Source of the DNA: Flavobacteriales bacterium
Lineage (GTDB): Bacteria > Bacteroidota > Bacteroidia > Flavobacteriales_F > PHOS-HE28
Direction of reading: 5' to 3'
Length of the DNA stretch: 46,797 bases
NCBI GenBank assembly: GCA_020635715.1
Contig: JACJZG010000023.1
Location: forward strand, 1-46,797
A program made the translations under genes and the position numbers. A model generated the notes under the pieces. That model saw only the letters and a list, made by a program, of their open reading frames with translations, searched no databases and was not told the origin of the DNA. Of the stretch, positions 7,633 through 14,966 are shown piece after piece. Within the stretch, counting starts at the first letter, position 1, and each line of letters opens with the position of its first letter.

Positions 7633-8145
7633 ATGCAGCACACCTTCCAGCAGACCCCGGCCGCCACGGCCGACCTGACCGCACGGGAGCTCGACGCCAT
7701 GTGCGTGAACGAGAGCGAACTGAAGCACCCCTGGTGGTACAACCTGAAGTACAGTGCCTGGGGCATCCTGTTCGGCATCGTCTTCGTGAAGGCCGAGATC
7801 GTGAGCTGGTTCCGGATCCAGGAGATGTTCCGCTTCGAGAGCTTTCACATGTACGGCGTCATCGGCACGGCCGTGGTGGTCGGCGCCATCTCCGTGCTGC
7901 TGATCAAGCGGCTGAAGGCGCGCACCATCTACGGGGAGGAGATCCACATCCCGAACAAGACCTTCAACAAGGGGCAGATCTACGGCGGGCTGCTGTTCGG
8001 CCTGGGCTGGGCCATCACGGGCGCGTGCCCGGGTCCGCTCTTCGCGCAGATCGGTGCGGGATATGGCGTGATCCTGGTGACCTTCCTGAGCGCGGTGGCC
8101 GGCACCTGGGTGTATGGCCGCTTCCGCGAGCAACTCCCGCACTGA
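7633..8145 (+). CDS. YeeE/YedE family sulfur transporter, PmpB-like
   Basis: A 170-residue membrane protein, second half of the split transporter. It has a soluble N-terminal stretch of about 35 residues, then KYSAWGILFGIVFVKAEIVSWFRIQEMFRF, a family signature, and GLLFGLGWAITGACPGPLFAQIGAG with the conserved Cys in GACPGP. The ATG at 7633 lies 5 bases after the PmpA stop; an apparent upstream extension reads through pmpA in another frame and is rejected. The cytochrome gene follows after 3 bases. It presumably pairs with the preceding protein to move thiosulfate or persulfide sulfur. Confidence 0.87.
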   Translation: MQHTFQQTPAATADLTARELDAMCVNESELKHPWWYNLKYSAWGILFGIVFVKAEIVSWFRIQEMFRFESFHMYGVIGTAVVVGAISVLLIKRLKARTIYGEEIHIPNKTFNKGQIYGGLLFGLGWAITGACPGPLFAQIGAGYGVILVTFLSAVAGTWVYGRFREQLPH

Positions 8146-8148
8146 GCC

Positions 8149-9258
8149 ATGCTGCCCGGGATCGTCGTTCTTGTCGCCGTCGTGCTCGTGCTGGTCGTCC
8201 TGCACGTGATCGACGATGCCTTCAGGGTATTGCGCGAGCATGGCGACCTTCCGGTAAGGGCGAACATGCGCTGGAGCATCCGCGCCACCTGGGTGCTTCT
8301 TGCGCTTGCCCTTGGACAGTTCTTCGTGCCTGCTGGCCTCTTCGCACCGGCTCCTCCTATCGTTGAGCCGTTGCCGCAGATCGCCATCTATACGAGTGAT
8401 GGCCTGTGGAGTGGCGCGGACACCGCGCGTCTGGTCTATCTCGATGATGAATTAGAAGCTCGCATCCGGTATGGTCGTGAACTCATCGCGCGCACGGCGG
8501 CCTACCTGGGCCCGAACGGCAGCGTGGCCCACCTGACCAACGGACTGAACTGCCAGAACTGCCACCTGGATGCGGGCACCAAGCCCTGGGGCAACAACTA
8601 CGGTGCGGTATGGAGCACCTATCCGAAGGTGCGCTCGCGCAGCGGGAAGCTGGAGAGCGTGGAGAAACGCGTGAATGATTGCATGGAACGAAGTCTCAAC
8701 GGCCAAGCGCTGGATAGCATGAGCAAGGAGATGCGCGCGATCGTGGCGTACATGGAATGGCTGGGCACCGGTGTCGCCAAGGACAGCATCCCGAAAGGCA
8801 CGGGCATCGAGAAGCTCGCCTTCCTGGACCGTGCCGCAGACCCCACGCGCGGCCATGCGGTCTTCAACACGAAGTGCGTGAGCTGTCACGGGCCTCAGGG
8901 CGAAGGCATGTTGAGCACAGATGGCGTCACCTACCAGTACCCGCCGCTTTGGGGCGAACACAGCTACAACCAGGGTGCGGGCCTCTATCGCCTCAGTCGC
9001 TTCGCGGGCTATGTGAAGGCCAACATGCCCCAAGGCGCGGCATACGATCATCCCCAGTTGACCGATGAGGATGCCTGGGACGTGGCCGCCTTCGTGAACT
9101 CGCAGCCACGACCGGTGAAGGACCTCACCGGTGACTGGCCCGACATCAGCAAGAAACCGTTCGATCATCCCTTCGGACCCTATTCGGATACCTTCACCGA
9201 AAAGCAGCACAAATACGGCCCCTTCGGACCGATAGCTGCCTTCCATAAGAAACCATGA
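8149..9258 (+). CDS. Diheme c-type cytochrome, TsdA-like (possible thiosulfate dehydrogenase)
   Basis: A 369-residue exported protein with two CxxCH heme sites (CQNCH at 135-139, CVSCH at 243-247). Two N-terminal hydrophobic segments (about 3-20 and 47-66) would anchor it to the membrane. The stretch NDCMERSLNGQALDSMSKEMRAIVAYMEWL is very like TsdA, which oxidises thiosulfate to tetrathionate or works in reverse. It overlaps soxB by 4 bases. Electrons could go to the cbb3 oxidase encoded at the window start. A general diheme cytochrome role cannot be excluded, because the unusual distal heme ligand of TsdA was not assigned. Confidence 0.8.
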   Translation: MLPGIVVLVAVVLVLVVLHVIDDAFRVLREHGDLPVRANMRWSIRATWVLLALALGQFFVPAGLFAPAPPIVEPLPQIAIYTSDGLWSGADTARLVYLDDELEARIRYGRELIARTAAYLGPNGSVAHLTNGLNCQNCHLDAGTKPWGNNYGAVWSTYPKVRSRSGKLESVEKRVNDCMERSLNGQALDSMSKEMRAIVAYMEWLGTGVAKDSIPKGTGIEKLAFLDRAADPTRGHAVFNTKCVSCHGPQGEGMLSTDGVTYQYPPLWGEHSYNQGAGLYRLSRFAGYVKANMPQGAAYDHPQLTDEDAWDVAAFVNSQPRPVKDLTGDWPDISKKPFDHPFGPYSDTFTEKQHKYGPFGPIAAFHKKP

Positions 9259-11036
9259 GCGAGATCCCTCACCCCCCCGGCTGCACCTGTGGCGCGCATG
9301 ATGACAAAGGCATGGGCCGCCGCCAGGCGCTCCGTTCACTCGGTGCACTCGGTGCCGGCATCACCCTTGGACCGACCGTGGCCTTGGGTGCCTTCAGTGA
9401 AGGCGCGCGCAGGGAGGAGTTGACCGGGGCACGTACTGTTCAACAGGGCAAGGCGCAGAAGTTCACCCTGCTCTACACGAGCGACATCCATTCGCAGTTG
9501 CACACGCACGACGAGTTCTTCATGGAGAACGGCAAGGCCGTGTACAAGAAGCGTGGCGGCTACGGGGTGTTGAAGACGATGATCGACACGTTGCGAGCGG
9601 AGGATCCCGCGAACACCATCGTGATCGACGGCGGTGACTGCTTCCAGGGTGGCGGTGTGGCGGCCATGAGCGAGGGTCGTGCGATCGTGCCCCTGATGAA
9701 CCGCGTGGGCTACGACTTGATCCTGCCCGGCAACTGGGAGGTGGTCTATGGCAAGGAGAACATGCTGAAGGACCTGGGCGGCTACCAGGCCTCGAAGATC
9801 TGCGCCAACATGTGGCATGAGAAGCTGGCGGAATTCTGCGGCCCCATGCGCGACCCGAACGAGGAGCTGGCCGGCGAGCTCATCTTCCCGCCCTATTGGA
9901 CCACGAACGTGGCCGGCGTGAAGATCGGCTTCATCGGCTACAACGATCCGCTCACGCCCAAGCGCCAATCCCCCGCGTACAGCTGCGGCATCAAGTTCAC
10001 CAAGCCCGAGCAGAACGTGGCGCGCTACATCCGCCACCTGCGCGAATACGAGCAGTGCGCCATGGTCTTCCTCGTCACGCACATGGGCCTGGCGCAACAG
10101 GTCGATCTCGCCAACAAACCGGAAGTGGATGGCGCGGACCTGATCCTCGGAGCAGACACGCACGAGCGTGTACGCAAGCCCATCGACGCCAAGCACAGCA
10201 AGGTGGTGGAACCGGGCTCCTTCGGTTCGTTCGTTGCGAGGCTGGATGTCGTTGTCGAGGACGGCAAGGTGAAGGACAGCCACTACGAGCTGCTCGATGT
10301 GGATCCGGAGAAGTACCCGGCGGACAAGGGCATGCTCGCGCTCGTTGATGATGTGAGCGCACCGTACAAGGAGCAGTTGGGCAAGGTGGTGGGTAGCACG
10401 AAGAACACCCTCGTGCGCTACTACGTGATCGAGAACCCGATGGACAACCTGGTGACCGATGCGATCATGTGGAAGCTGAAGCCGGACATCGCCATCAGCA
10501 ACGGCTTCCGTTTCTGCCCGCCGATCGTTGCCGACGGCAAGACCCCGACGCCGATCACCAATGACCATCTCTGGAGCATGATCCCGGTGGACAGCGATGC
10601 CAAGTACGGCGAGGCCACCGGCCGCCAGATATGGGACTGGCTGGAGAAGGAGCTGCATAATGTGTTCGCCAAGGAACCCGCCAAGCGCTTCGGCGGTTGG
10701 GTGGTGCGCTTCCAGGGCATGACCGCCAACTTCACCATGCACAACGACATGGGGAAGCGCGTGAACTGGATCAAGGTGAAGGGCAGGCCGATCGAGATGG
10801 ACCGCTACTACACCATCGCCGCATGCGAGCGCGAGGGCGATCCCGATCATGTGCTCTGCCGCATGGAGCACGTGCGGAACCCACGACGCGCGGGCATCAC
10901 CATGCATACGATCCTGCGCGAGTACTTCGGGAAGTTCAGTCCCGTGGCGCCCAAGGTCGAGGGTCGTATCACCGCCACCGACGCGCCGCAGGACCTGCTG
11001 AGCCAGCTGGAAGGCTACGACTACGAGTTCCGTTGA
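9255..11036 (+). CDS. soxB: Thiosulfohydrolase SoxB
   Basis: A 593-residue member of the calcineurin-like/5'-nucleotidase superfamily. YTSDIHSQLHTHDEFF, DGGDCFQGGGVAAMSEGRAIVPLMNRVGYDLILPGNWEVVYGK and THMGLAQQVDL are SoxB signatures, with the dimetal ligands in SDIH, GGDC, GNWE and THMG. SoxB hydrolyses sulfate from SoxYZ-bound sulfonate in the periplasm. The N-terminus has GRRQALRSLGALGAGITLG, a Tat-like twin-arginine signal preceded by a Cys/His stretch (CTCGAHDD). It overlaps the cytochrome stop by 4 bases. No soxAX, soxYZ or soxCD is present in the window. Confidence 0.93.
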   Translation: MSEIPHPPGCTCGAHDDKGMGRRQALRSLGALGAGITLGPTVALGAFSEGARREELTGARTVQQGKAQKFTLLYTSDIHSQLHTHDEFFMENGKAVYKKRGGYGVLKTMIDTLRAEDPANTIVIDGGDCFQGGGVAAMSEGRAIVPLMNRVGYDLILPGNWEVVYGKENMLKDLGGYQASKICANMWHEKLAEFCGPMRDPNEELAGELIFPPYWTTNVAGVKIGFIGYNDPLTPKRQSPAYSCGIKFTKPEQNVARYIRHLREYEQCAMVFLVTHMGLAQQVDLANKPEVDGADLILGADTHERVRKPIDAKHSKVVEPGSFGSFVARLDVVVEDGKVKDSHYELLDVDPEKYPADKGMLALVDDVSAPYKEQLGKVVGSTKNTLVRYYVIENPMDNLVTDAIMWKLKPDIAISNGFRFCPPIVADGKTPTPITNDHLWSMIPVDSDAKYGEATGRQIWDWLEKELHNVFAKEPAKRFGGWVVRFQGMTANFTMHNDMGKRVNWIKVKGRPIEMDRYYTIAACEREGDPDHVLCRMEHVRNPRRAGITMHTILREYFGKFSPVAPKVEGRITATDAPQDLLSQLEGYDYEFR

Positions 11037-11052
11037 AACTACCTTGGTGATC

Positions 11053-11526
11053 ATGAAGACGAACACGATCGGACTGGATGGGAAGAAGGCTGCGAAACTG
11101 GCGGAGAAACTGAATGTGCTGCTGGCCAACTATTCCGTCTTCTACCAGAACACGCGCGGTTATCACTGGAATATCAAGGGCGAGAAGTTCTTCGAGCTCC
11201 ATCTGAAGTTCGAGGAGCTGTACAATGACCTGTTGCTGAAGATCGACGAGGTGGCCGAGCGCATCCTCACCCTTGGTGCAGCACCTGCGCACAACTATTC
11301 CGAATACCGGAAGGTCTCGACCATCAAGGAGAGCAAACAGGTGAGCGATGGCATCGCCGCAGTGAAGGACATCCTCACCTCCTTCAGTACCGTGATCGCC
11401 ATGCAGCGCGAGCTGCTGACGCTTAGCGCCGATGCCAACGACGAAGGCACCAACGCGCTCATGAGCGACTACATCCGCGCGCAGGAGAAGCTGGTGTGGA
11501 TGTACAGCGCCTTCCTTGGCAGGTAG
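11053..11526 (+). CDS. dps: Dps family ferroxidase / DNA-protection protein
   Basis: A 157-residue protein, the usual Dps length. The ferroxidase pattern is complete: H38 and H50, D65 and E69, with the same spacing as E. coli H51/H63/D78/E82. Dps dodecamers oxidise and store iron and protect DNA from peroxide. The ATG at 11053 is used; in-frame TTG and GTG codons 3 and 2 codons upstream are weaker. It follows soxB by 16 bases and probably closes the operon. A Crp/Fnr-type promoter begins 11 bases after its stop. Confidence 0.93.
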   Translation: MKTNTIGLDGKKAAKLAEKLNVLLANYSVFYQNTRGYHWNIKGEKFFELHLKFEELYNDLLLKIDEVAERILTLGAAPAHNYSEYRKVSTIKESKQVSDGIAAVKDILTSFSTVIAMQRELLTLSADANDEGTNALMSDYIRAQEKLVWMYSAFLGR

Positions 11527-11536
11527 TGCCTTCCGG

Positions 11537-11579
11537 TGATCCATATCACTGAACGCATGGGCTCAGGGCCGGACCTTTG
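11537..11579 (+). promoter_or_regulatory. Putative Crp/Fnr-activated promoter of the DsrE-like gene
   Basis: TGAT-CCAT-ATCA (11537-11548), within GTGAT-N4-ATCAC, is followed after exactly 27 bases by TTTG (11576-11579) in GGACCTTTG. The same GGACCTTTG and the same spacing occur at 13422-13464. The start codon at 11584 is only 4 bases after TTTG, so the transcript would be leaderless or nearly so. Confidence 0.6.
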
Positions 11580-11583
11580 CAGC

Positions 11584-12003
11584 ATGAAGAAGCTTCTCTT
11601 CCTGTTCGCCCTGCTGCTGGGGATCACGTATACCGCGAAGGCTCAGTCGGGTGGACGCCACCACCGCATCGTCATGCAGCTCACCAGTGGCGATACGCTC
11701 GTTCACAAGGGCCTGATGCGGCAGCTGCGTAACATGAAGGAGGCCGCACCGGAGATGGAGCTCGAGGTCGTTTGCCACGGCCCGGGCATGGACATGCTCA
11801 TGGCCGACCGCAGCATCGTTGCCGAAAAGGTGAGGGAATTCAGCGACAAGGACATTCATTTCCTCGCTTGCGAGAACACGATCAAGGAGCGCAAGCTGGA
11901 TCGAGCGCAGGTGCTGCCTTCCGCCGGCTTTGTGAATGCGGGCATCATCCACATCGTGGAGCGCCAGGAGGACGGCTGGAGCTACATCAAGGCGGGCCTC
12001 TGA
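11584..12003 (+). CDS. Exported DsrE-family protein
   Basis: A 139-residue protein with a clear signal peptide (KKLLFLFALLLGITYTAKA before QSGG). The mature part has a DsrE/DsrF-like fold: HRIVMQLTSGD, LEVVCHGPGMDMLMAD, FLACENTIKER and GIIHIVERQEDGWSYIKAGL. One Cys (in VVCHGPG) sits near the usual ligand loop and another in FLACENT at the position of the sulfur-carrying Cys in DsrE relatives. It may bind or relay sulfane sulfur in the periplasm. The ATG at 11584 is chosen because the signal peptide starts there. The porin gene follows after 6 bases. Confidence 0.85.
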   Translation: MKKLLFLFALLLGITYTAKAQSGGRHHRIVMQLTSGDTLVHKGLMRQLRNMKEAAPEMELEVVCHGPGMDMLMADRSIVAEKVREFSDKDIHFLACENTIKERKLDRAQVLPSAGFVNAGIIHIVERQEDGWSYIKAGL

Positions 12004-12009
12004 TCGATC

Positions 12010-13401
12010 GTGCGCAAACTGCTATTCCCTTTGCTGGCTCTGCTCACGGCAGCAGCGAGCGCGCAGAACACGGATCAGGACCTGCCCCACAGCGATAGCC
12101 TGCGGCAAGGCGCAGCGCTGCATGATGTGATCCGCAAGGGCACGCTTGAAGGACGCTTCCGTCTCTTCGTCATGGGCACGTTGAACAATGGCGCTCCGGC
12201 CGACTACCATGCACAGGCCTTCGGCGGCAGCCTGGGGTTCGCATCACAGCGTTGGAAGGGCTTGCAGTTCCGGATGAGCGGCGGTTATGCGTTCGACCTC
12301 GGCAGTTCCGACCTGACTGCTCCGGACCCGATCACCGGGCAGCCCAACCGCTACGAGATCGGCCTCTTCGACGTCACGGCACCGCGCAAGGACAACCAGC
12401 TCGCTTACCTGCAGCTCTTCCAGTTGAACCACCGGTCGCGAAGTGAACGCACCCTCGTGGTCCTGGGCCGCCAGGAGATCAATACACCCTTCATCAATCC
12501 GCAGGATGGCCGCATGCAGCCTTCATTGGCGGAAGGACTATGGAGCGTGCACCGCACGAAGCATGGCTTGAAGCTCGAAGGCGGATTGCTGTATGGCTTC
12601 TCACCCCGGTCAACGGCGGGTTGGTACAGTACGGAGAAGAGCTTCGGGCTCTACCCCGTTGGCGTCGGTGTAAATGGAAGGCCGAGCCGCTATGCCGGGA
12701 ACACCACCTCGGCAGGCGTGGCGATGGCCGGCGCGCAATGGAGCGGGCCGCGCAAGCTCACCTTCATGGCATGGGAGATGCTCACCGCCAATATCAGCAA
12801 CACCGCGATGCTGCAAGTTGAACGCGGCACGCGTGATGACCGATGGATGGTGGGCGCCATGGCGATCCGGCAGGACAGGGTGAGTAGCGGCGGTAATAAG
12901 GTCGATAGCCTGGCCTACTTCCAGAGCGATGCATCCATGGCATACAGCGGTCGTGTGCGCATGAGCCTGGGTCGCTTCCGCTGGCAGCTGAACTATACGC
13001 GCATCACCGCTGACGGCCGCTACCTGATGCCGCGCGAATGGGGTCGTGACCCCTTCTACACCTTCCTGCCGCGGGAGCGCAATGAGGGTCTTGGCGATGT
13101 GCATGCCGCCACGGTGAACCTGATCTGGAAAACGAGGACGGGCTGGCGCATCCAAGGCGATGTCGGGCGGTACTGGTTGCCAGCGGTGACCGACGCGGTC
13201 CTGAACAAGTACGTCTTCCCTTCGTACATGCAGTTCGGGTTGAACGCACAATACCAGTTCAAGGGCGATTGGAAGGGGCTGGCCATCCAGTTCCTGAACG
13301 TTGCGAAGTTGCCTGCGTCCGACGCAGTTTACACCACCCGCCAAGCCATGAACAAGGTGGACATGTTCCACACCGAGCTGGTGGTCAACTACGCGTTCTG
13401 A
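12010..13401 (+). CDS. OprD-like outer membrane porin
   Basis: A 463-residue protein from a GTG start, with signal peptide RKLLFPLLALLTAAASA. The mature part is rich in alternating beta strands and ends in VVNYAF, the aromatic C-terminus expected of a beta-barrel. Segments such as LEGRFRLFVMGTLNNGAPADYHAQAFGGSLGF and DLGSSDLTAPDPITGQPNRYEIGLFD match Bacteroidota OprD-family porins. It probably forms one transcript with the DsrE-like gene 6 bases upstream. A role in uptake of small anions, perhaps sulfur species, follows only from context. Confidence 0.82.
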   Translation: MRKLLFPLLALLTAAASAQNTDQDLPHSDSLRQGAALHDVIRKGTLEGRFRLFVMGTLNNGAPADYHAQAFGGSLGFASQRWKGLQFRMSGGYAFDLGSSDLTAPDPITGQPNRYEIGLFDVTAPRKDNQLAYLQLFQLNHRSRSERTLVVLGRQEINTPFINPQDGRMQPSLAEGLWSVHRTKHGLKLEGGLLYGFSPRSTAGWYSTEKSFGLYPVGVGVNGRPSRYAGNTTSAGVAMAGAQWSGPRKLTFMAWEMLTANISNTAMLQVERGTRDDRWMVGAMAIRQDRVSSGGNKVDSLAYFQSDASMAYSGRVRMSLGRFRWQLNYTRITADGRYLMPREWGRDPFYTFLPRERNEGLGDVHAATVNLIWKTRTGWRIQGDVGRYWLPAVTDAVLNKYVFPSYMQFGLNAQYQFKGDWKGLAIQFLNVAKLPASDAVYTTRQAMNKVDMFHTELVVNYAF

Positions 13402-13421
13402 GCGGCCATGCACCCGCTTGG

Positions 13422-13464
13422 TGATCGGGGTCACTGACGGCGGAGTGTTCAAGTCGGACCTTTG
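13422..13464 (+). promoter_or_regulatory. Putative Crp/Fnr-activated promoter of the rhodanese gene
   Basis: TGAT-CGGG-GTCA (13422-13433), within GTGA-N6-TCAC, is followed after 27 bases by TTTG (13461-13464) in CGGACCTTTG. Transcription would begin near 13470, about 16 bases before the ATG at 13486. Both arms and the -7 context repeat those at 11537-11579. Confidence 0.6.
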
Positions 13465-13485
13465 TATCACAAACAAGTTCAGACC

Positions 13486-13788
13486 ATGTTCAAGACCCTG
13501 TTCGGCCTCGGTGGCCCTAAAGTGGACCTCGGCCAGAAGATCAACGAAGGTGCCCAGATCATCGACGTGCGCACACCGGACGAGTTCCGAAGTGGTCATG
13601 TGAAAGGCGCCGTGAACATCCCCCTCGACCGTCTGCAGGGGCAGCTGGCCAAGATCGATAAGAACAAGGCCGTGATCACCTGCTGCCGCAGCGGTGCGCG
13701 CTCCGGCATGGCAGCCGATATGCTGAAGAACGCCGGTTTCGACGCGTACAACGGAGGTCCGTGGCAGAACGTGCAGGCGTTGAAATGA
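13486..13788 (+). CDS. Rhodanese-like sulfurtransferase, cytoplasmic
   Basis: A 100-residue single rhodanese domain: IIDVRTPDEFRSGHVKGAVNIPL and the active loop TCCRSGARSGM, with C67 as the likely persulfide-carrying residue beside C66. There is no signal peptide, so it acts in the cytoplasm. The ATG at 13486 matches the domain start; an in-frame TTG upstream falls on the promoter's -7 element. Its TGA overlaps the next ATG by 4 bases. It probably relays sulfane sulfur in the same stress response as the persulfide dioxygenase. Confidence 0.92.
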   Translation: MFKTLFGLGGPKVDLGQKINEGAQIIDVRTPDEFRSGHVKGAVNIPLDRLQGQLAKIDKNKAVITCCRSGARSGMAADMLKNAGFDAYNGGPWQNVQALK

Positions 13789-14021
13789 GCGGATCGCTCC
13801 TGGTACGATGGAATTGGCTGCGCGTGCTCCGTCTGGGGCTCGGCGCAGCCTTCCTCATTGAGGGTTGGCGCAGCGGCAGTGGTTTCGCCTATGCGATAGG
13901 CGCCTTGTTCGCGATGCAGGGCGTTCTCAACATGGGCTGTCCGCTGCTTGGCGCATGTGCAGCACCGTCAGTGAGAGCCTCAGCCACCACCGAGGAAGTC
14001 AGTTTCGACGAGGTGAAGTAG
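13785..14021 (+). CDS. Small membrane protein, DUF2892-like
   Basis: A 78-residue protein with two hydrophobic segments (about 10-27 and 31-54) and NMGCPLLGACA at the membrane exit, carrying two cysteines. Its ATG overlaps the rhodanese stop, so the two are translationally coupled. The pairing recalls YgaP, where a rhodanese domain is fused to a small DUF2892 membrane unit; here the two parts are separate. A short GC hairpin (GGCCCC-CC-GGGGCC, 14021-14034) follows the stop. Function is unknown; a membrane anchor or sulfur channel is a guess. Confidence 0.78.
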   Translation: MSGSLLVRWNWLRVLRLGLGAAFLIEGWRSGSGFAYAIGALFAMQGVLNMGCPLLGACAAPSVRASATTEEVSFDEVK

Positions 14022-14065
14022 GCCCCCCGGGGCCGCCAACGTTAACGACCGTGAACCGCAAGAAC

Positions 14066-14452
14066 ATGATCAACATCCGCCACTTCGTCCTATCCTTCCC
14101 ACTCGCGTTCATGGCCTGTGGGACCTCCTCCCAGCAGCGCACGAGCTTGGATCCGGCGAGCTTCGAGGCGCGGTTGAATGAACCGGATGTCCAGTTGGTG
14201 GACGCCCGTACGCCCGGTGAATATGCGGGAGGGCATCTTGCCGGCGCCACCAATTTGGATTGGAACGGCGGTCGGTTGCAGGCGACGGTCGACCAGCTGG
14301 ACAAGACGAGACCGGTGCTCGTATATTGTGCATCGGGTCGGCGTAGTGCTGAAGCCCGTGAATTCCTGATCGAACAAGGATTCAACGAGGTGGTGGATCT
14401 CCAAGGAGGCATCAACGCCTGGGCAGGGGCTGGCAAGGCGATCGCGAAGTGA
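14066..14452 (+). CDS. Rhodanese-like lipoprotein
   Basis: A 128-residue protein with a lipoprotein signal: FPLAFMAC places the lipobox Cys at residue 18. The mature part is one rhodanese domain (LVDARTPGEYAGGHLAGATNLDW, active loop YCASGRRSA with C88). It would be membrane-anchored in the periplasm or at the outer membrane. A GTG 5 codons upstream (14051) is an alternative start. It lies 44 bases after the small membrane protein gene. Together with 13486 it gives one rhodanese on each side of the inner membrane. Confidence 0.88.
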   Translation: MINIRHFVLSFPLAFMACGTSSQQRTSLDPASFEARLNEPDVQLVDARTPGEYAGGHLAGATNLDWNGGRLQATVDQLDKTRPVLVYCASGRRSAEAREFLIEQGFNEVVDLQGGINAWAGAGKAIAK

Positions 14453-14471
14453 GACCAGTGGTCCGGTGATA

Positions 14472-14489
14472 CCAGGATCCCTATCCTGG
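14472..14489. terminator. Inverted repeat between the sulfur and arsenic gene sets
   Basis: CCAGGAT-CCCT-ATCCTGG, perfect 7-bp arms with a 4-base loop, 19 bases after the rhodanese lipoprotein stop. No T-run follows, so it could be a terminator stem or a protein-binding site upstream of arsR. Confidence 0.35.
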
Positions 14490-14492
14490 GTC

Positions 14493-14511
14493 AACATCGG
14501 AATATTGCGAT
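14493..14511. promoter_or_regulatory. ArsR operator, distal copy
   Basis: AACATCGGAATATTGCGAT. Its core ATCG-N-AATATT-N-CGAT is a near-perfect palindrome, a form common before Bacteroidota arsR genes. It matches the copy at 14519-14537 in 18 of 19 bases. Confidence 0.7.
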
Positions 14512-14518
14512 GTACCGT

Positions 14519-14537
14519 AACATCGTAATATTGCGAT
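14519..14537. promoter_or_regulatory. ArsR operator, proximal copy
   Basis: AACATCGTAATATTGCGAT, 26 bases downstream of the first copy (centre to centre) and 12 bases before the arsR ATG. Spacing of about 2.5 helical turns would place two bound dimers on roughly opposite faces. A promoter must lie within or between the copies. Confidence 0.7.
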
Positions 14538-14549
14538 CAATAGATCGAT

Positions 14550-14873
14550 ATGGGACTCGTTAAGGCCGACCTCTTCACCGCCGAGCAGAACCGCATCGCC
14601 GGCCTGGCCAAGGTGCTGGGGCACCCGGCGCGCATCGCCATCCTGCAATACCTCGTGAAGCGCGGGGTCTGCGTGAACAGCACCCTGGTGGATGAGATCG
14701 GCCTGGCCCAGGCTACCATCAGCCAGCACCTGCGCGAGTTGAAGGACGCCGGCCTCATCCAGGGCACCATCGAGGGAACCAGCGTCTGCTATTGCATCGA
14801 CCCCAAGGGCTGGAACGCCCTGAAGAAGGACCTGAACAAACTGCTCACGAGCGTGAGCGATAACTGCTGCTAG
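14550..14873 (+). CDS. arsR: Arsenic-responsive ArsR family repressor
   Basis: A 107-residue winged-helix regulator (KVLGHPARIAILQYLVKRG, helix-turn-helix in VDEIGLAQATISQHLRELKDAG, wing in GTIEGTSVCYCID). Cysteines occur at 41, 80, 82 and as a terminal pair 106/107, enough for a trigonal As(III) site, but the positions differ from the classic CxCxxC of E. coli ArsR. Two operators lie directly upstream, implying autoregulation. It heads the ars genes; arsM follows after 93 bases that hold palindromic repeats. Substrate assignment rests on the neighbours. Confidence 0.9.
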   Translation: MGLVKADLFTAEQNRIAGLAKVLGHPARIAILQYLVKRGVCVNSTLVDEIGLAQATISQHLRELKDAGLIQGTIEGTSVCYCIDPKGWNALKKDLNKLLTSVSDNCC

Positions 14874-14877
14874 TACG

Positions 14878-14952
14878 GGCGCATCATGATGCGCCTCCAA
14901 AGCGCCATGATGCGCCCCAGCCAGCCACGTAAGGGCGCGTCATGACGCGCCC
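14878..14952. repeat. Cluster of three related GC-rich palindromes between arsR and arsM
   Basis: GGCGCATCATGATGCGCC (14878-14895) is a perfect 18-bp palindrome. A partial copy with CATGATGCGCCCC lies at 14906-14918. GGGCGCGTCATGACGCGCCC (14933-14952) is a perfect 20-bp palindrome of the same design with two paired changes. Compensating changes suggest selection for, or descent from, a folded unit, as in REP-like elements. They could form RNA hairpins that tune arsM expression. Confidence 0.7.
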
Positions 14953-14966
14953 CAACACCTACCCGG

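Noticed and set aside
9336..11129. A 597-residue open frame on the - strand opposite soxB
   Set aside because: High GC leaves long antisense frames without stops. The + strand encodes unmistakable SoxB; the antisense product has no recognisable family.
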